Part shown: positions 1 through 6,326 of the stretch, in pieces | How the letters are laid out: every line of letters begins with the position of its first letter | Numbering within the stretch: the stretch's first letter is position 1 | From: an uncultured Eubacteriales bacterium | GTDB taxonomy: Bacteria; Bacillota; Clostridia; Christensenellales; Borkfalkiaceae | Direction of reading: 5' to 3' | DNA length: 7,497 nt | Assembly: GCA_900545325.1 (NCBI GenBank) | Contig: UQZE01000103.1 | Location: 1-7,497, forward strand | Position numbers and translations under genes: made by a program | The notes under the pieces: model-generated | Seen by the model: only the letters and a program-made list of their open reading frames with translations | The model's database searches: none | Told to the model about the DNA's origin: nothing

Positions 1-765
1 GAATATATTTGGCAGGGCGACGAAAAGATATGGGCAAAACAATGCCCCGTGCTCTTTCCCGTCTGCGGTCGTCTGGTGAACAAAAAATACCGTTACGGGG
101 GGAATACTTACGAGATGAACTCGCACGGCTTCGCCTCCGCAAGCGTGTTCCGCGCCGAACGCCTTTCGGAAACGGCGGCGCTTTTCACGCTGACGGAAAA
201 CGAAGAAACGCTGGCGCAGTATCCCTTTTGTTTCGTCTTTTCCGTAAAATACGAACTCGTCGGGCGGGAGCTTGTTGTGGAATATGCCGTGAAGAACGCG
301 GACGATAAGGACTTGTATTTCAGTTTCGGCGCGCACGAGGCCTACAATGTCCGAAATTTCGACCGCTGGTCGGTCGAATTTGAAAGACAAGAGGATTTAT
401 ACGTGAAAAAACAGGCGTCGCCCGGCTATCTCGGCGAAGGTCGGGAGCTGTTCCGCGCGGGCGTAAAGGAACTGCCTTTAAATTACGAGCTGTTTTTAAA
501 CGACGCGCTGATCTTCGACGGCCTGCGTTCGCGGTTCGTAACGCTGAAAAGAGAGGGGCGTCCCGTCGTTACGGTGGACTTTCACGGTTTCGACGAACTC
601 CTGCTCTGGACAAAGGCGGGCGCGCCGTATCTTTGTATCGAACCGTGGAACGGATTGCCCGATTATGCGGATACGGACGGCGAATTTACGCGCAAAAAGG
701 GAATCAGAAAGCTCGCCGCGGGCGAAACTTTTTCTTCCGTGCACAGGATCGGCTTCTGCGAATAA
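1..765 (+). CDS. Aldose 1-epimerase family protein, LacX-like (5' end outside window)
   Basis: The first base starts an in-frame codon and the frame is open to TAA at 763-765, giving 254 visible residues. About 30 to 40 residues are probably missing upstream, since relatives are near 290 aa. The visible N-terminus (EYIWQGDEKIWAKQCPVLFP) is typical of the LacX branch of the GalM fold, which interconverts alpha and beta anomers of aldoses in the cytoplasm. Conserved landmarks are HGFA at visible residues 42-45, GAHEAY at 110-115 (usually GGHPAF in relatives, so His112 is the likely catalytic His), and CIEPWNGLPD at 212-221, which may carry the acidic catalytic residue (Glu214). The ATG at position 49 is internal and not the start, because homologous sequence continues upstream of it. 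The gene ends directly in a terminator. The sugar substrate cannot be read from the sequence. Confidence 0.9.
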   Translation, partial: EYIWQGDEKIWAKQCPVLFPVCGRLVNKKYRYGGNTYEMNSHGFASASVFRAERLSETAALFTLTENEETLAQYPFCFVFSVKYELVGRELVVEYAVKNADDKDLYFSFGAHEAYNVRNFDRWSVEFERQEDLYVKKQASPGYLGEGRELFRAGVKELPLNYELFLNDALIFDGLRSRFVTLKREGRPVVTVDFHGFDELLLWTKAGAPYLCIEPWNGLPDYADTDGEFTRKKGIRKLAAGETFSSVHRIGFCE

Positions 766-794
766 AAAAAGCGGCGTATCCGCCGTTTTTTTTT
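763..794 (+). terminator. Rho-independent terminator after the epimerase gene
   Basis: A GC stem (cggcg 772-776 with cgccg 781-785, loop tatc) is extended by a G-T pair and by an A-run (766-770) pairing with the T-run (787-794). The T-run gives forward termination. The A-run on the other side would also allow weak reverse termination. It starts within the stop codon of the epimerase gene. Confidence 0.9.
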
Positions 795-804
795 CATATT
801 GGTA

Positions 805-833
805 TTGCGCGGAATAAAACAAAATGGTATACT
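805..833 (+). promoter_or_regulatory. Sigma-A-type promoter for the Myb-like gene
   Basis: TTGCGC at 805-810, a 17-bp spacer, then TATACT at 828-833. The predicted start is near 840, which leaves a leader of about 105 nt before the ATG at 946. It lies directly after the epimerase terminator, so it opens a new transcription unit. Confidence 0.7.
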
Positions 834-837
834 ATAA

Positions 838-872
838 GCGGAAAACGTCCGCCGCAAGGGCGCGTTTTCCGC
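838..872 (+). repeat. Inverted repeat / hairpin at the transcription start
   Basis: gcggaaaacg (838-847) is repeated as its exact reverse complement at 863-872. The 15-nt interval can pair further (cgcc 850-853 with ggcg 859-862), leaving a 2-nt bulge and a 5-nt loop. No T-run follows the right arm, so it is not an ordinary terminator. The position at the predicted +1 suits either a protein operator or a 5' leader RNA hairpin. Which of the two it is cannot be told from sequence alone. Confidence 0.8.
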
Positions 873-945
873 GAAATCGCGCCGCGGTACTTCTCTATTG
901 GCAAACGGGGCGGGATACGGAAAATATGAAACTTCGGAGAAATGC

Positions 946-1419
946 ATGGACGATTTGCAGAAGACGCTTTCCCTGACTGAAACGCTTTCGCGGCTTGCGG
1001 AAAAGGACGTTCTGAGCGAAAAAGAGGCGTCCGCTTTGCTTGAGGCTGCGGAACTGCTTAAAAAGTACGCTCAGTCGCTGCGGCGGCAGGCGGAGGAGGC
1101 CGCCGTGGAAAAGGGAAACACCAAGTGGACGGAGGAAGAGGAAAAACGCCTCGCAAAAGAATATAAGGGAGGCATGCCCGTGGGCGAGATCGCAGCGGCG
1201 CACCGCCGCAGTCCGAGCGGCGTCATCTCCCGCCTTTCAAAACTCGGCCTTTTGTCGGAGGACGACGCTAACGGTAAAAAGCGTTGGTCGGCGGAGGAAG
1301 AAACGCAGCTTTACGCCGAATTCGGCGAAGGGCTCACGCTCGAAGAAATGGCCGCCCGCCATAAGCGCAGCATGAGCGGCATTATCGGCCGTTTGACCAG
1401 AATGGGATTGACGGATTAA
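946..1419 (+). CDS. Small protein with two tandem Myb/SANT-like DNA-binding repeats
   Basis: 157 aa. The ATG at 946 is chosen because GGAGA (936-940) sits 5 nt upstream. A TTG at 898 extends the frame but has no comparable site. Residues 1-55 are predicted helical, charged and leucine-rich (possible coiled coil or dimerisation segment). Two homologous units follow: residues 60-103 (starting KWTEEEE) and 113-156 (starting RWSAEEE), 53 residues apart. By eye 20 of 44 positions are identical. Each has the W-x-x-E-E-E opening, an EIAAAH / EMAARH turn, and a basic R-S-x-S-G-[VI]-I-x-R-L recognition-type helix ending in GL. This pattern is known from bacterial Myb/SANT-like HTH domains that bind DNA, so a sequence-specific DNA-binding role is inferred. 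No enzymatic domain is present. The start-site inverted repeat in its own leader is a possible autoregulatory target. The target genes are unknown. Confidence 0.82.
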   Translation: MDDLQKTLSLTETLSRLAEKDVLSEKEASALLEAAELLKKYAQSLRRQAEEAAVEKGNTKWTEEEEKRLAKEYKGGMPVGEIAAAHRRSPSGVISRLSKLGLLSEDDANGKKRWSAEEETQLYAEFGEGLTLEEMAARHKRSMSGIIGRLTRMGLTD

Positions 1420-1447
1420 AAATTTTTCAGCCGCACATACTGTCGGT

Positions 1448-2203
1448 ATGAAAAAATTATGTTTGCTTTTAAGCGCGATTTGTTTACTTTCCGCGCCTTT
1501 CGCCGTCGGCACGGCGCGGGCGGAGAGCGGCCGCACCGTCCTGCAATGCGCCTACGGGCGCGTTATTTCGGCGGACGGTCTCGATAAAGTGATTTTGAGC
1601 GGCGTCGATACGGCGGGCAGCGTTTATACGAAGGACATCGCCGTTGCGGTGCGGGGAAAAGAGAAAACGCTGGAAATTTCTCCCGCGGTGAACGGAGGAT
1701 ATAATCCGCATATCCAGCTCGTCAGTTTTGACGGCGTGAAAGACCAGATTTTTTACGGCGCGGACAGCGGCGGCAGCGGCGGATTCGGTTTTTATTACGT
1801 TTACGACGTGAAAAACGGCGGCGCCGTTACGCTTTTCGACGCGGAAAACTTTCCCGTGCCCTATGAGGCGCGGTACGCCGATTTTTACAGGGTGGAAGTG
1901 AAAAACACCGTTACGGGCGCACGGACGTATATCGATATTTCGCAGAAGGGCGAAGAATATCTTTCAGAACTCTATTATCCCGACGGGAAACTGAAAACGC
2001 CCCTTGCCGCAGACGTTTCGCCCGTGAATGCCGCTTCGCCTTTCTATCTGAACGGCGAAAAGCGTTACGGGCTGGAAATTTATTACCGCATCACGGGGCG
2101 GTACAGCGCGGACGGGATCGGCAATATCGTAGTGCGCATGACGCTCGAAGACGGCGCTTTTCTGCCGTTTTACGACGTGGTCGGGGGAACGCTGACGGTA
2201 TAG
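1448..2203 (+). CDS. Exported VCBS-like protein of unknown function
   Basis: 251 aa. The N-terminus is a clear type I signal peptide: MKK, a hydrophobic core at residues 4-20, and a likely cleavage site after A-R-A at residue 25. The Cys at 12 has no lipobox. The mature part resembles clostridial exported proteins annotated as VCBS-repeat-containing: GGYNPHIQLVSFDGVKD (83-99), then GGSGGFGFYYVYD (108-120), YIDIS (161-165) and a C-terminal ITGRYSADGIG segment (215-225). The FTGDG-type calcium-binding loops of better-preserved relatives are degenerate here (SGVDTAGS 51-58, FDGVKDQ 94-100). It probably folds as a beta-rich extracellular domain; its ligand is unknown. It starts 28 nt after the Myb-like gene with no visible Shine-Dalgarno sequence (upstream tactgtcggt). 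The start is set by the signal peptide. It may be co-transcribed with the gene before it. A weak alternative promoter, TTGACC 1393-1398 / TTAAAA 1416-1421, overlaps the end of that gene. Confidence 0.75.
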   Translation: MKKLCLLLSAICLLSAPFAVGTARAESGRTVLQCAYGRVISADGLDKVILSGVDTAGSVYTKDIAVAVRGKEKTLEISPAVNGGYNPHIQLVSFDGVKDQIFYGADSGGSGGFGFYYVYDVKNGGAVTLFDAENFPVPYEARYADFYRVEVKNTVTGARTYIDISQKGEEYLSELYYPDGKLKTPLAADVSPVNAASPFYLNGEKRYGLEIYYRITGRYSADGIGNIVVRMTLEDGAFLPFYDVVGGTLTV

Positions 2204-2225
2204 AGGAAAATTTTTAAAATAAAAA

Positions 2226-2254
2226 TTGACAACGGGCCGTTTTTGTTGTATCAT
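2226..2254 (+). promoter_or_regulatory. Promoter of the rubredoxin gene
   Basis: Consensus TTGACA at 2226-2231, a 17-bp spacer and TATCAT at 2249-2254. The predicted start is near 2261, giving a leader of about 35 nt. The -35 lies only 22 bp after the previous stop codon, and no GC-stem terminator separates the two genes, so some read-through from upstream is possible. Confidence 0.85.
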
Positions 2255-2295
2255 AATAACAAGCTATAAGCGAAATAAAAAGCGGAGGAAACAAC

Positions 2296-2454
2296 ATGAA
2301 AAAATACGTTTGCAGCGTTTGCGGTTACGAATACGACGAAGCGGTCGGCGATCCCGACAACGGCATCGCGGCGGGCACGCCGTTTGAAAATCTGCCCGAG
2401 GATTGGGTATGCCCTCTCTGCGGCGTGGGCAAAGAGGACTTCGAAGAGGCATAA
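2296..2454 (+). CDS. Rubredoxin
   Basis: 52 aa, the usual rubredoxin length. It is a small cytoplasmic iron protein that holds one iron on four cysteines and carries single electrons, for example to rubrerythrin or superoxide reductase in anaerobes. Both metal-binding knuckles are present: CSVCG (Cys6, Cys9) and CPLCG (Cys39, Cys42). The conserved core YVCSVCGYEYD, DP, GIAAGTPFENLPEDWVCPLCG is intact, including Trp37. The start is secured by GGAGG at 2284-2288, 7 nt before the ATG. The gene has its own consensus promoter and a strong terminator, so it is probably a monocistronic, well-expressed unit. No partner oxidoreductase is encoded nearby. This points to a general electron-transfer or oxygen-detoxification role. 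Confidence 0.97.
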   Translation: MKKYVCSVCGYEYDEAVGDPDNGIAAGTPFENLPEDWVCPLCGVGKEDFEEA

Positions 2455-2462
2455 CACGAATT

Positions 2463-2498
2463 AAAGCGGCTTGAAAAATCAACTTCAAGCCGCTTTTT
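2463..2498 (+). terminator. Strong terminator after rubredoxin
   Basis: A perfect 13-bp stem (aaagcggcttgaa 2463-2475 with its reverse complement 2484-2496) has an 8-nt A-rich loop and continues into a T-rich tract to about 2508. It begins 8 nt after the rubredoxin stop. Only about 15 nt separate the end of the T-rich tract from the next start codon. Confidence 0.93.
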
Positions 2499-2524
2499 AT
2501 TATTTTTTACTAAGGATGAAAGAA

Positions 2525-4195
2525 ATGAAGAGAACATGCATCGTAGCGGCGGCGCTCATTGCCTTGACGTCGCTCTATTTTGGCGTACCGTTCCGCACGG
2601 AAGCGTCCGGCACGGGAAAGGAACTGGACGAAATCGTTTTTTATATGGAGCGGGGCGCCTCGGTGAGAATGGCCGAGGGGACAAACGGACTGCGGTTTTC
2701 GGCCTCTATGAGCAAAAGCGATTACGAAGCGCTGGAAAGCGATCCGTCTTTTGAAGAGATAGAATACGGCATGATCATATGTCCGTACGATTACATAGAA
2801 AAATACGGGCCGATAAACGAAGAGAACGTTTTCGGGGAAAATCCCGTGTATACGGATAAAGACGACGGGAGCGGGGTTCGGATCATGCGGCTTTATTCCG
2901 ATACGCTCGTGAAAAGGGACGAAAACACCGTGTCCTTCAACGGCGCGATCGTGAACGTCTTAAAGGAAAACTATCTGCGGGAATTTTACGGCGCGGGTTA
3001 TATCGCCGCCAGGCGCGGCGGCGTAACGCACTATAAATTCGCGGTGCCAAACGACAACGCCCGTTCGGTCGTATACGTGGCCCAGCGCGCGATAGAAAAG
3101 GACTGCACCGAAGAACAGCGCGCCGTGCTGTCCGCTTATGTGGACGAAGCGCGCGGCGCGCCCTGCGAATATACGGTGAACCGCTATTTCGAAGAAGAAA
3201 ACGGTTTCCGCAAGGAAACGGAACGGGTTGAAACCTCTGTCGGCGAAGAGGTTTCGGCGGAAGCGGGCGAATATGCGGGCTATACGCTCAACGAAAAGCA
3301 AAGCGCGCTCAAAGGCGTCGCTTACGCTAACGACAGAACTTCGCTCGATCTGTATTATTACTGCGGAAAAACTTCTGCGGAGGCATCGGGATACGAGATA
3401 GACCTTTCCGCCGACAACGTGCTGGATACCTCCGCGCTGGTCGGAAATGTGTCTGCCGTCAACGGGATTTCCGTGACGGAGCAGGACGGCAAGGTGCTTT
3501 TGCGCGCGGCCGATCTGGCGGCGGAAGGCGTAACTGCGGGCGAAGACCGATGGATTATCGAAACGGATCGACGCACCTATACCGCGCCCGTTGCCGTCTA
3601 CGATAAGATAATTTACGGCTTTGCCGATCTGTCCGCATTGAACGAAAACCCGACGGGCCGTTACCTGCTCGGCTGCGATTTGTACGCCGACGGCGCTCTT
3701 TGTATAGAAACGTTCGGCGGCCTTTTCGACGGCGGAGGACATTGCATATATGATATTGCCTGCGAAAGCGCTTACGGGCTGTTTAAAAACGTAGACAGCG
3801 CGGGAATAATTCGCAATTTGATTTTGAAAAACGTTACCGCGAACGGCTACGCGGCGTTTGCGTATAGTTTCAGCGGCACGGCCGAAAACGTGTTTGCGGA
3901 AAGCCTCGACGCGAAATATATGTTTTTCGAAACCGCCGAGAATTGCGTGATACGAAATATCGGTATGATCATGAAAAACGGTACGTATACGATACGAAAC
4001 AATAACGGCGCGGGCATAACGAACGGATTCGCATACCTTGGCAGCGGCGCGTCGAGCGGCGGCACGGATTTGAATTTTTATATAGCGAACGATATGACGG
4101 CTTTTATCGAGGCTGCGCGTGCGGCGGCGTTGCCCGACGTCCTCTGCGGCGAAAACTACGTCAAGGCGTTCGATACGTATCTTGTTACGCTGTAA
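2525..4195 (+). CDS. Large exported protein with MucBP-like and GLUG-like regions
   Basis: 556 aa. The ATG at 2525 is chosen because TAAGGA (2511-2516) lies 8 nt upstream. An upstream TTG at 2471 lies inside the rubredoxin terminator, and the ATG at 2516 overlaps the ribosome site. Residues 1-28 form a signal peptide (MKRTC then a hydrophobic stretch, cleavage probably near EAS/G). Residues 30-210 are an N-terminal domain with GTNGLRFSASMSKSDYEAL (52-70), a style I associate with uncharacterised secreted proteins of gut Firmicutes. Residues 214-279 (CEYTVNRYFEEENG ... AGYTLNEKQS ... SLDLYYY) resemble a MucBP / Listeria-Bacteroides-type beta module. Residues 362-480 contain FGGLFDGGGHCIYDI (397-411), YGLFKNV (417-423) and GIIRNLILKNV (427-437), matching the GLUG-type right-handed beta-helix pattern. 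There is no LPxTG signal, S-layer homology domain or C-terminal membrane helix, so it is probably secreted or held non-covalently. A role in surface adhesion or glycan binding is inference. Confidence 0.8.
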   Translation: MKRTCIVAAALIALTSLYFGVPFRTEASGTGKELDEIVFYMERGASVRMAEGTNGLRFSASMSKSDYEALESDPSFEEIEYGMIICPYDYIEKYGPINEENVFGENPVYTDKDDGSGVRIMRLYSDTLVKRDENTVSFNGAIVNVLKENYLREFYGAGYIAARRGGVTHYKFAVPNDNARSVVYVAQRAIEKDCTEEQRAVLSAYVDEARGAPCEYTVNRYFEEENGFRKETERVETSVGEEVSAEAGEYAGYTLNEKQSALKGVAYANDRTSLDLYYYCGKTSAEASGYEIDLSADNVLDTSALVGNVSAVNGISVTEQDGKVLLRAADLAAEGVTAGEDRWIIETDRRTYTAPVAVYDKIIYGFADLSALNENPTGRYLLGCDLYADGALCIETFGGLFDGGGHCIYDIACESAYGLFKNVDSAGIIRNLILKNVTANGYAAFAYSFSGTAENVFAESLDAKYMFFETAENCVIRNIGMIMKNGTYTIRNNNGAGITNGFAYLGSGASSGGTDLNFYIANDMTAFIEAARAAALPDVLCGENYVKAFDTYLVTL

Positions 4196-4197
4196 GC

Positions 4198-4223
4198 AAA
4201 AGCGGCCTTAGGGCCGCTTTTTT
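4198..4223. terminator. Bidirectional terminator between convergent genes
   Basis: A 10-bp stem (aaaagcggcc 4198-4207 with ggccgctttt 4212-4221, loop ttag) is flanked by A and T runs, so it works in both directions. It ends the exported-protein gene on the plus strand. On the minus strand, the stop codon of the DUF4250 gene (4222-4224) overlaps its edge. Confidence 0.92.
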
Positions 4224-4401
4224 ATTTATACCGATTGTTTTTTTCGTCGTAATAATATCCCGCCGCGTTGAGGGCGTTGTCGATATCCCCGCGGGAAAGG
4301 TCTAAATCGTCGCAGAGTTCTTCCAGGGAAGAATAACTGTCGCGCAGTTTCATGTTGATAAAGCCGAGCAGTATTTCCGGCTCTTGCGGTAACGTGTTCA
4401 T
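4222..4401 (-). CDS. DUF4250 family small protein
   Basis: 59 aa, read from ATG at complement 4399-4401 to TAA at 4222-4224. The sequence (MNTLPQEPEILLGFINMKLR, then DSYSSLEELCDDLDLSRGDI, then DNALNAAGYYYDEKNNRYK) matches the style and length of the DUF4250 family: an opening P-x-x-[IVM]-LL-x-F-[IV]-N-x-[KQ]-LRD-x-YSSL-x-EL, then an acidic helix and a final Y-x-YDE-x-N-x-[FY]. The fold looks like a compact winged-helix-like alpha bundle, but the function is unknown. No clear Shine-Dalgarno precedes the ATG (gatgttctc). The start lies 7 nt after the stop of the glycosyltransferase gene, which suggests one transcript and translational coupling. Antisense shadowing is unlikely, because the family match covers the whole length. 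Confidence 0.85.
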   Translation of the reverse strand: MNTLPQEPEILLGFINMKLRDSYSSLEELCDDLDLSRGDIDNALNAAGYYYDEKNNRYK

Positions 4402-4408
4402 GAGAACA

Positions 4409-5506
4409 TCATAGCATATTTTTTGCGTTCGGGCAAGGATTCCGGCTGAAAAATTTATCGTTGTAAAGCACGGCGGGGTGGGTCGGCCTGAGCGCTTTCG
4501 CCCGTTCGTGATATTCTTTCGCCCGCGTGAGGTCTTTCAGATTATAACAGCAAACCGAAAGTTCCAAAAGCGGCACAAACGTGCGGTAAGATTCATTTGA
4601 AAAACCGCCTTCCCTGCTGACGTCGGGCGCGTCGAGCGCGCGGGCGTACCAGTAAGCCGCCGTGCCGAAATCGTTTTTCAATTTAAATAAATCCCCGATG
4701 CGGCACAGGATTTCCGCGCGCGGCAGTCCGTAAGAAAAGCTGTTCAGCGCCGCGGTAAGGGCGGCGTCGTACTTTTTGAGCGCGAGGTTGCAGTCGCTTA
4801 TGATCTGACAGGCGCCTATAGCGTCCGTTTTCCAGAGCGACGTGTCTTTCAAAGCGTCCTCAAGCACGCTTATGCTCTCGATATACAGCTTGTTATAAAA
4901 AAGTTCCCTGCCGTAGTAATATTTTTCGCGCGGCGATGTAAGCTGGCGTTTGAAGATGGCCTTTTGATACAGTTCCAGATTGCGCCTGCCGCTCTCTTTC
5001 TGCTTGCGGTGGGACACGGCGCTTTCGCTGTAAACGATCTTTCCCGTCGGCACGATGCATTCATGCACGAAACCCTGCCATCTGAAATTGTCCTCGCGTT
5101 TGAAAAGCCGTTCCCGGAAATAAGTAAAATCGGGCGCGCCGTTTTCGTCGAATCCGACGTTGTAGCGGCACATGACCACGTCGGGCCGTTCCGTTTCGAG
5201 ACGTTCCTTCAGCTTTATAAAGCGCGTTCTGTTTTCTCCCTCGATCACGTCGTCGGCGTCCAGCCACATGAGATAATCGCCGCCCGCTTTTTCAAAGGAA
5301 AAGTTCCGCGCGGCGGAAAAATCGTCGCACCACGCGAAGTCGAATATTTTGCCGGTAAAAGCCGCGGCCGCTCTTTTTGTACCGTCGGCAGAACCCGTAT
5401 CGACGACGATTATTTCGTCGGCAATGCCTTTTACGCTGTTAAGGCAGCGGGCGAGCGTTTTTTCCTCGTTTTTTACGATCATGCACAGGGAAATCGTTAC
5501 CGCCAT
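4409..5506 (-). CDS. GT2-family glycosyltransferase with C-terminal helical (TPR-like) repeats
   Basis: 365 aa. The ATG at complement 5504-5506 follows GGAGG (complement 5514-5518) by 7 nt; the frame stays open further upstream but that part is not conserved-looking. Residues 1-110 are a GT-A domain: ISLCMIVKNEEKTLARCLNS (5-24), DEIIVVDTGSADGTK (30-44) for nucleotide-sugar binding, WCDDFSAARNFS (59-70), and YLMWLDADD (78-86), whose D83-A-D85 is the metal-binding DXD motif. FVHEC (146-150) fits the acceptor-side loop of this branch. Residues about 190-345 are helical, with TPR-like units such as KYDAALTAALNSFSYG (245-260) and FGTAAYWYARAL (280-291). This architecture (GT2 plus TPR) is seen in SunS-like and related transferases, which modify peptides or proteins or build glycans. 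No precursor peptide is encoded beside it, and the acceptor is unknown. No membrane segment is seen, so it is probably cytoplasmic. The DUF4250 gene follows in the same operon. Confidence 0.92.
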   Translation of the reverse strand: MAVTISLCMIVKNEEKTLARCLNSVKGIADEIIVVDTGSADGTKRAAAAFTGKIFDFAWCDDFSAARNFSFEKAGGDYLMWLDADDVIEGENRTRFIKLKERLETERPDVVMCRYNVGFDENGAPDFTYFRERLFKREDNFRWQGFVHECIVPTGKIVYSESAVSHRKQKESGRRNLELYQKAIFKRQLTSPREKYYYGRELFYNKLYIESISVLEDALKDTSLWKTDAIGACQIISDCNLALKKYDAALTAALNSFSYGLPRAEILCRIGDLFKLKNDFGTAAYWYARALDAPDVSREGGFSNESYRTFVPLLELSVCCYNLKDLTRAKEYHERAKALRPTHPAVLYNDKFFSRNPCPNAKNML

Positions 5507-5569
5507 GTTTTTTCCTCCGGAAACGGTATTCGCGGCGCGCCTGCGCACAATGCGGGCGCCACGGAATAT

Positions 5570-5599
5570 AATATATGACGGAGCGCATGAAAAATTGAA
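5570..5599 (-). promoter_or_regulatory. Likely promoter of the glycosyltransferase-DUF4250 operon
   Basis: On the minus strand, TTCAAT (complement 5594-5599), an 18-bp spacer and TATATT (complement 5570-5575). The predicted start is near 5563, giving a leader of about 57 nt. That leader can form a GC-rich hairpin between 5534-5538 and 5556-5560 before the GGAGG. The -35 match is only moderate. Confidence 0.5.
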
Positions 5600-5642
5600 C
5601 GTTTGGCAAAAATATCCGTAAGGGGTTCCGCGCAAGGGGGTA

Positions 5643-5671
5643 TTGACAATGCGGCGGATTTGATGTAAAAT
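5643..5671 (+). promoter_or_regulatory. Promoter of the cytidylate-kinase-like gene
   Basis: Consensus TTGACA at 5643-5648, a 17-bp spacer and TAAAAT at 5666-5671. The predicted start is near 5678, with a short leader of about 22 nt that holds the ribosome site. It diverges from the glycosyltransferase promoter, with 43 bp between the two -35 elements. Confidence 0.88.
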
Positions 5672-5699
5672 ATTAAGAAAAGAAAGTGAGGGCGAAAAG

Positions 5700-6323
5700 A
5701 TGGACAAAAAAGTCGTTATCAGCATAGGCAGGCAGTACGGCAGCGGCGGGCGCGAAATCGGCGAAAAAATAGCCGAGCGCTATGACATACCGTATTACGA
5801 CAAACAGCTTCTCGCGATAGCCGCGCGGGAGAGCGGACTTTGCGACGAGATAATCGCGCATTACGACGAAAAGAAGATTTCCGCGGCGTTTATGTATACG
5901 ATGACGCCCAACCTTTATTCCTACGGGTTGGGCGGGCACGTGAACAACGAACAGCCGCTCGGCATGCAGGTATTTTTCGCGATCTCTTCGGTCATAAAAA
6001 AGGTAGCGGAGCAGGGTTCCTGCGTCATCGTCGGCCGTTGTGCGGACTATATTCTGCGCGATAACGAAAATCTTTTCAGCGTTTTCGTTCACGCCGACGA
6101 AAAGAGCAAGCTGGAACGAATTATGAAGCGCAACAATATCGTTTCGGAAAAAGAAGCTTACGCGCGCATGGTCAAGACGGATAAAAACCGCGCCCGCTTT
6201 TACAACTATTTTTCCGATCACAAATGGGGCGCCGCCACTACGTACGACCTCTGCGTAAAGAGTTCGCACCTCGGCGTGGACAAAACGGTGGATACCATCT
6301 GCTGCGTGATAGATAATCTATAA
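5700..6323 (+). CDS. Cytidylate kinase-like family protein
   Basis: 207 aa. GAGGG at 5688-5692 lies 7 nt before the ATG. The N-terminal GRQYGSGGREIG (10-21) is the P-loop of the cytidylate-kinase-like family. In this family an Arg (here Arg18) takes the place of the Walker A Lys of true CMP kinases. Other landmarks are IPYYDKQLL (30-38), the GRCADYILRD segment (112-121), and an arginine-bearing lid region NRARFYNYF (163-171). Its length fits the family. True cytidylate kinase (Cmk) phosphorylates CMP/dCMP, but members of this branch lack direct proof of that activity and often coexist with a real cmk. The substrate is therefore uncertain; it is a probable cytoplasmic P-loop phosphotransferase. 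It is a single-gene unit with its own promoter and terminator. Confidence 0.9.
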   Translation: MDKKVVISIGRQYGSGGREIGEKIAERYDIPYYDKQLLAIAARESGLCDEIIAHYDEKKISAAFMYTMTPNLYSYGLGGHVNNEQPLGMQVFFAISSVIKKVAEQGSCVIVGRCADYILRDNENLFSVFVHADEKSKLERIMKRNNIVSEKEAYARMVKTDKNRARFYNYFSDHKWGAATTYDLCVKSSHLGVDKTVDTICCVIDNL

Positions 6324-6326
6324 AAC

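Noticed and set aside
838..872. The leader inverted repeat as a known riboswitch or as an intrinsic terminator
   Set aside because: There is no T-run after the hairpin, and the leader is too short and simple for any riboswitch class I can recognise.
898..945. TTG at 898 as the start of the Myb-like protein
   Set aside because: It has no convincing ribosome site, and the ATG at 946 has GGAGA 5 nt upstream; the extra 16 residues look non-coding.
2209..2227. A/T-only inverted repeat (aattttt / aaaaatt) after the VCBS-like gene as a terminator
   Set aside because: It has no GC pairs, no following T-run, and overlaps the rubredoxin -35 element.
2960..3742. A long open frame (260 codons) on the minus strand antisense to the exported-protein gene
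   Set aside because: It shows no ribosome site or family features and is explained by codon bias of the real gene, which has a signal peptide and recognisable domains.
4964..5578. A 204-codon plus-strand open frame antisense to the glycosyltransferase
   Set aside because: The minus-strand reading carries the full GT-A motif set and a GGAGG start; the plus-strand protein has no recognisable features.
5507..5725. N-terminal extension of the glycosyltransferase frame up to 5725
   Set aside because: It would run through the divergent promoter and the start of the neighbouring gene, while GGAGG marks the ATG at 5506.
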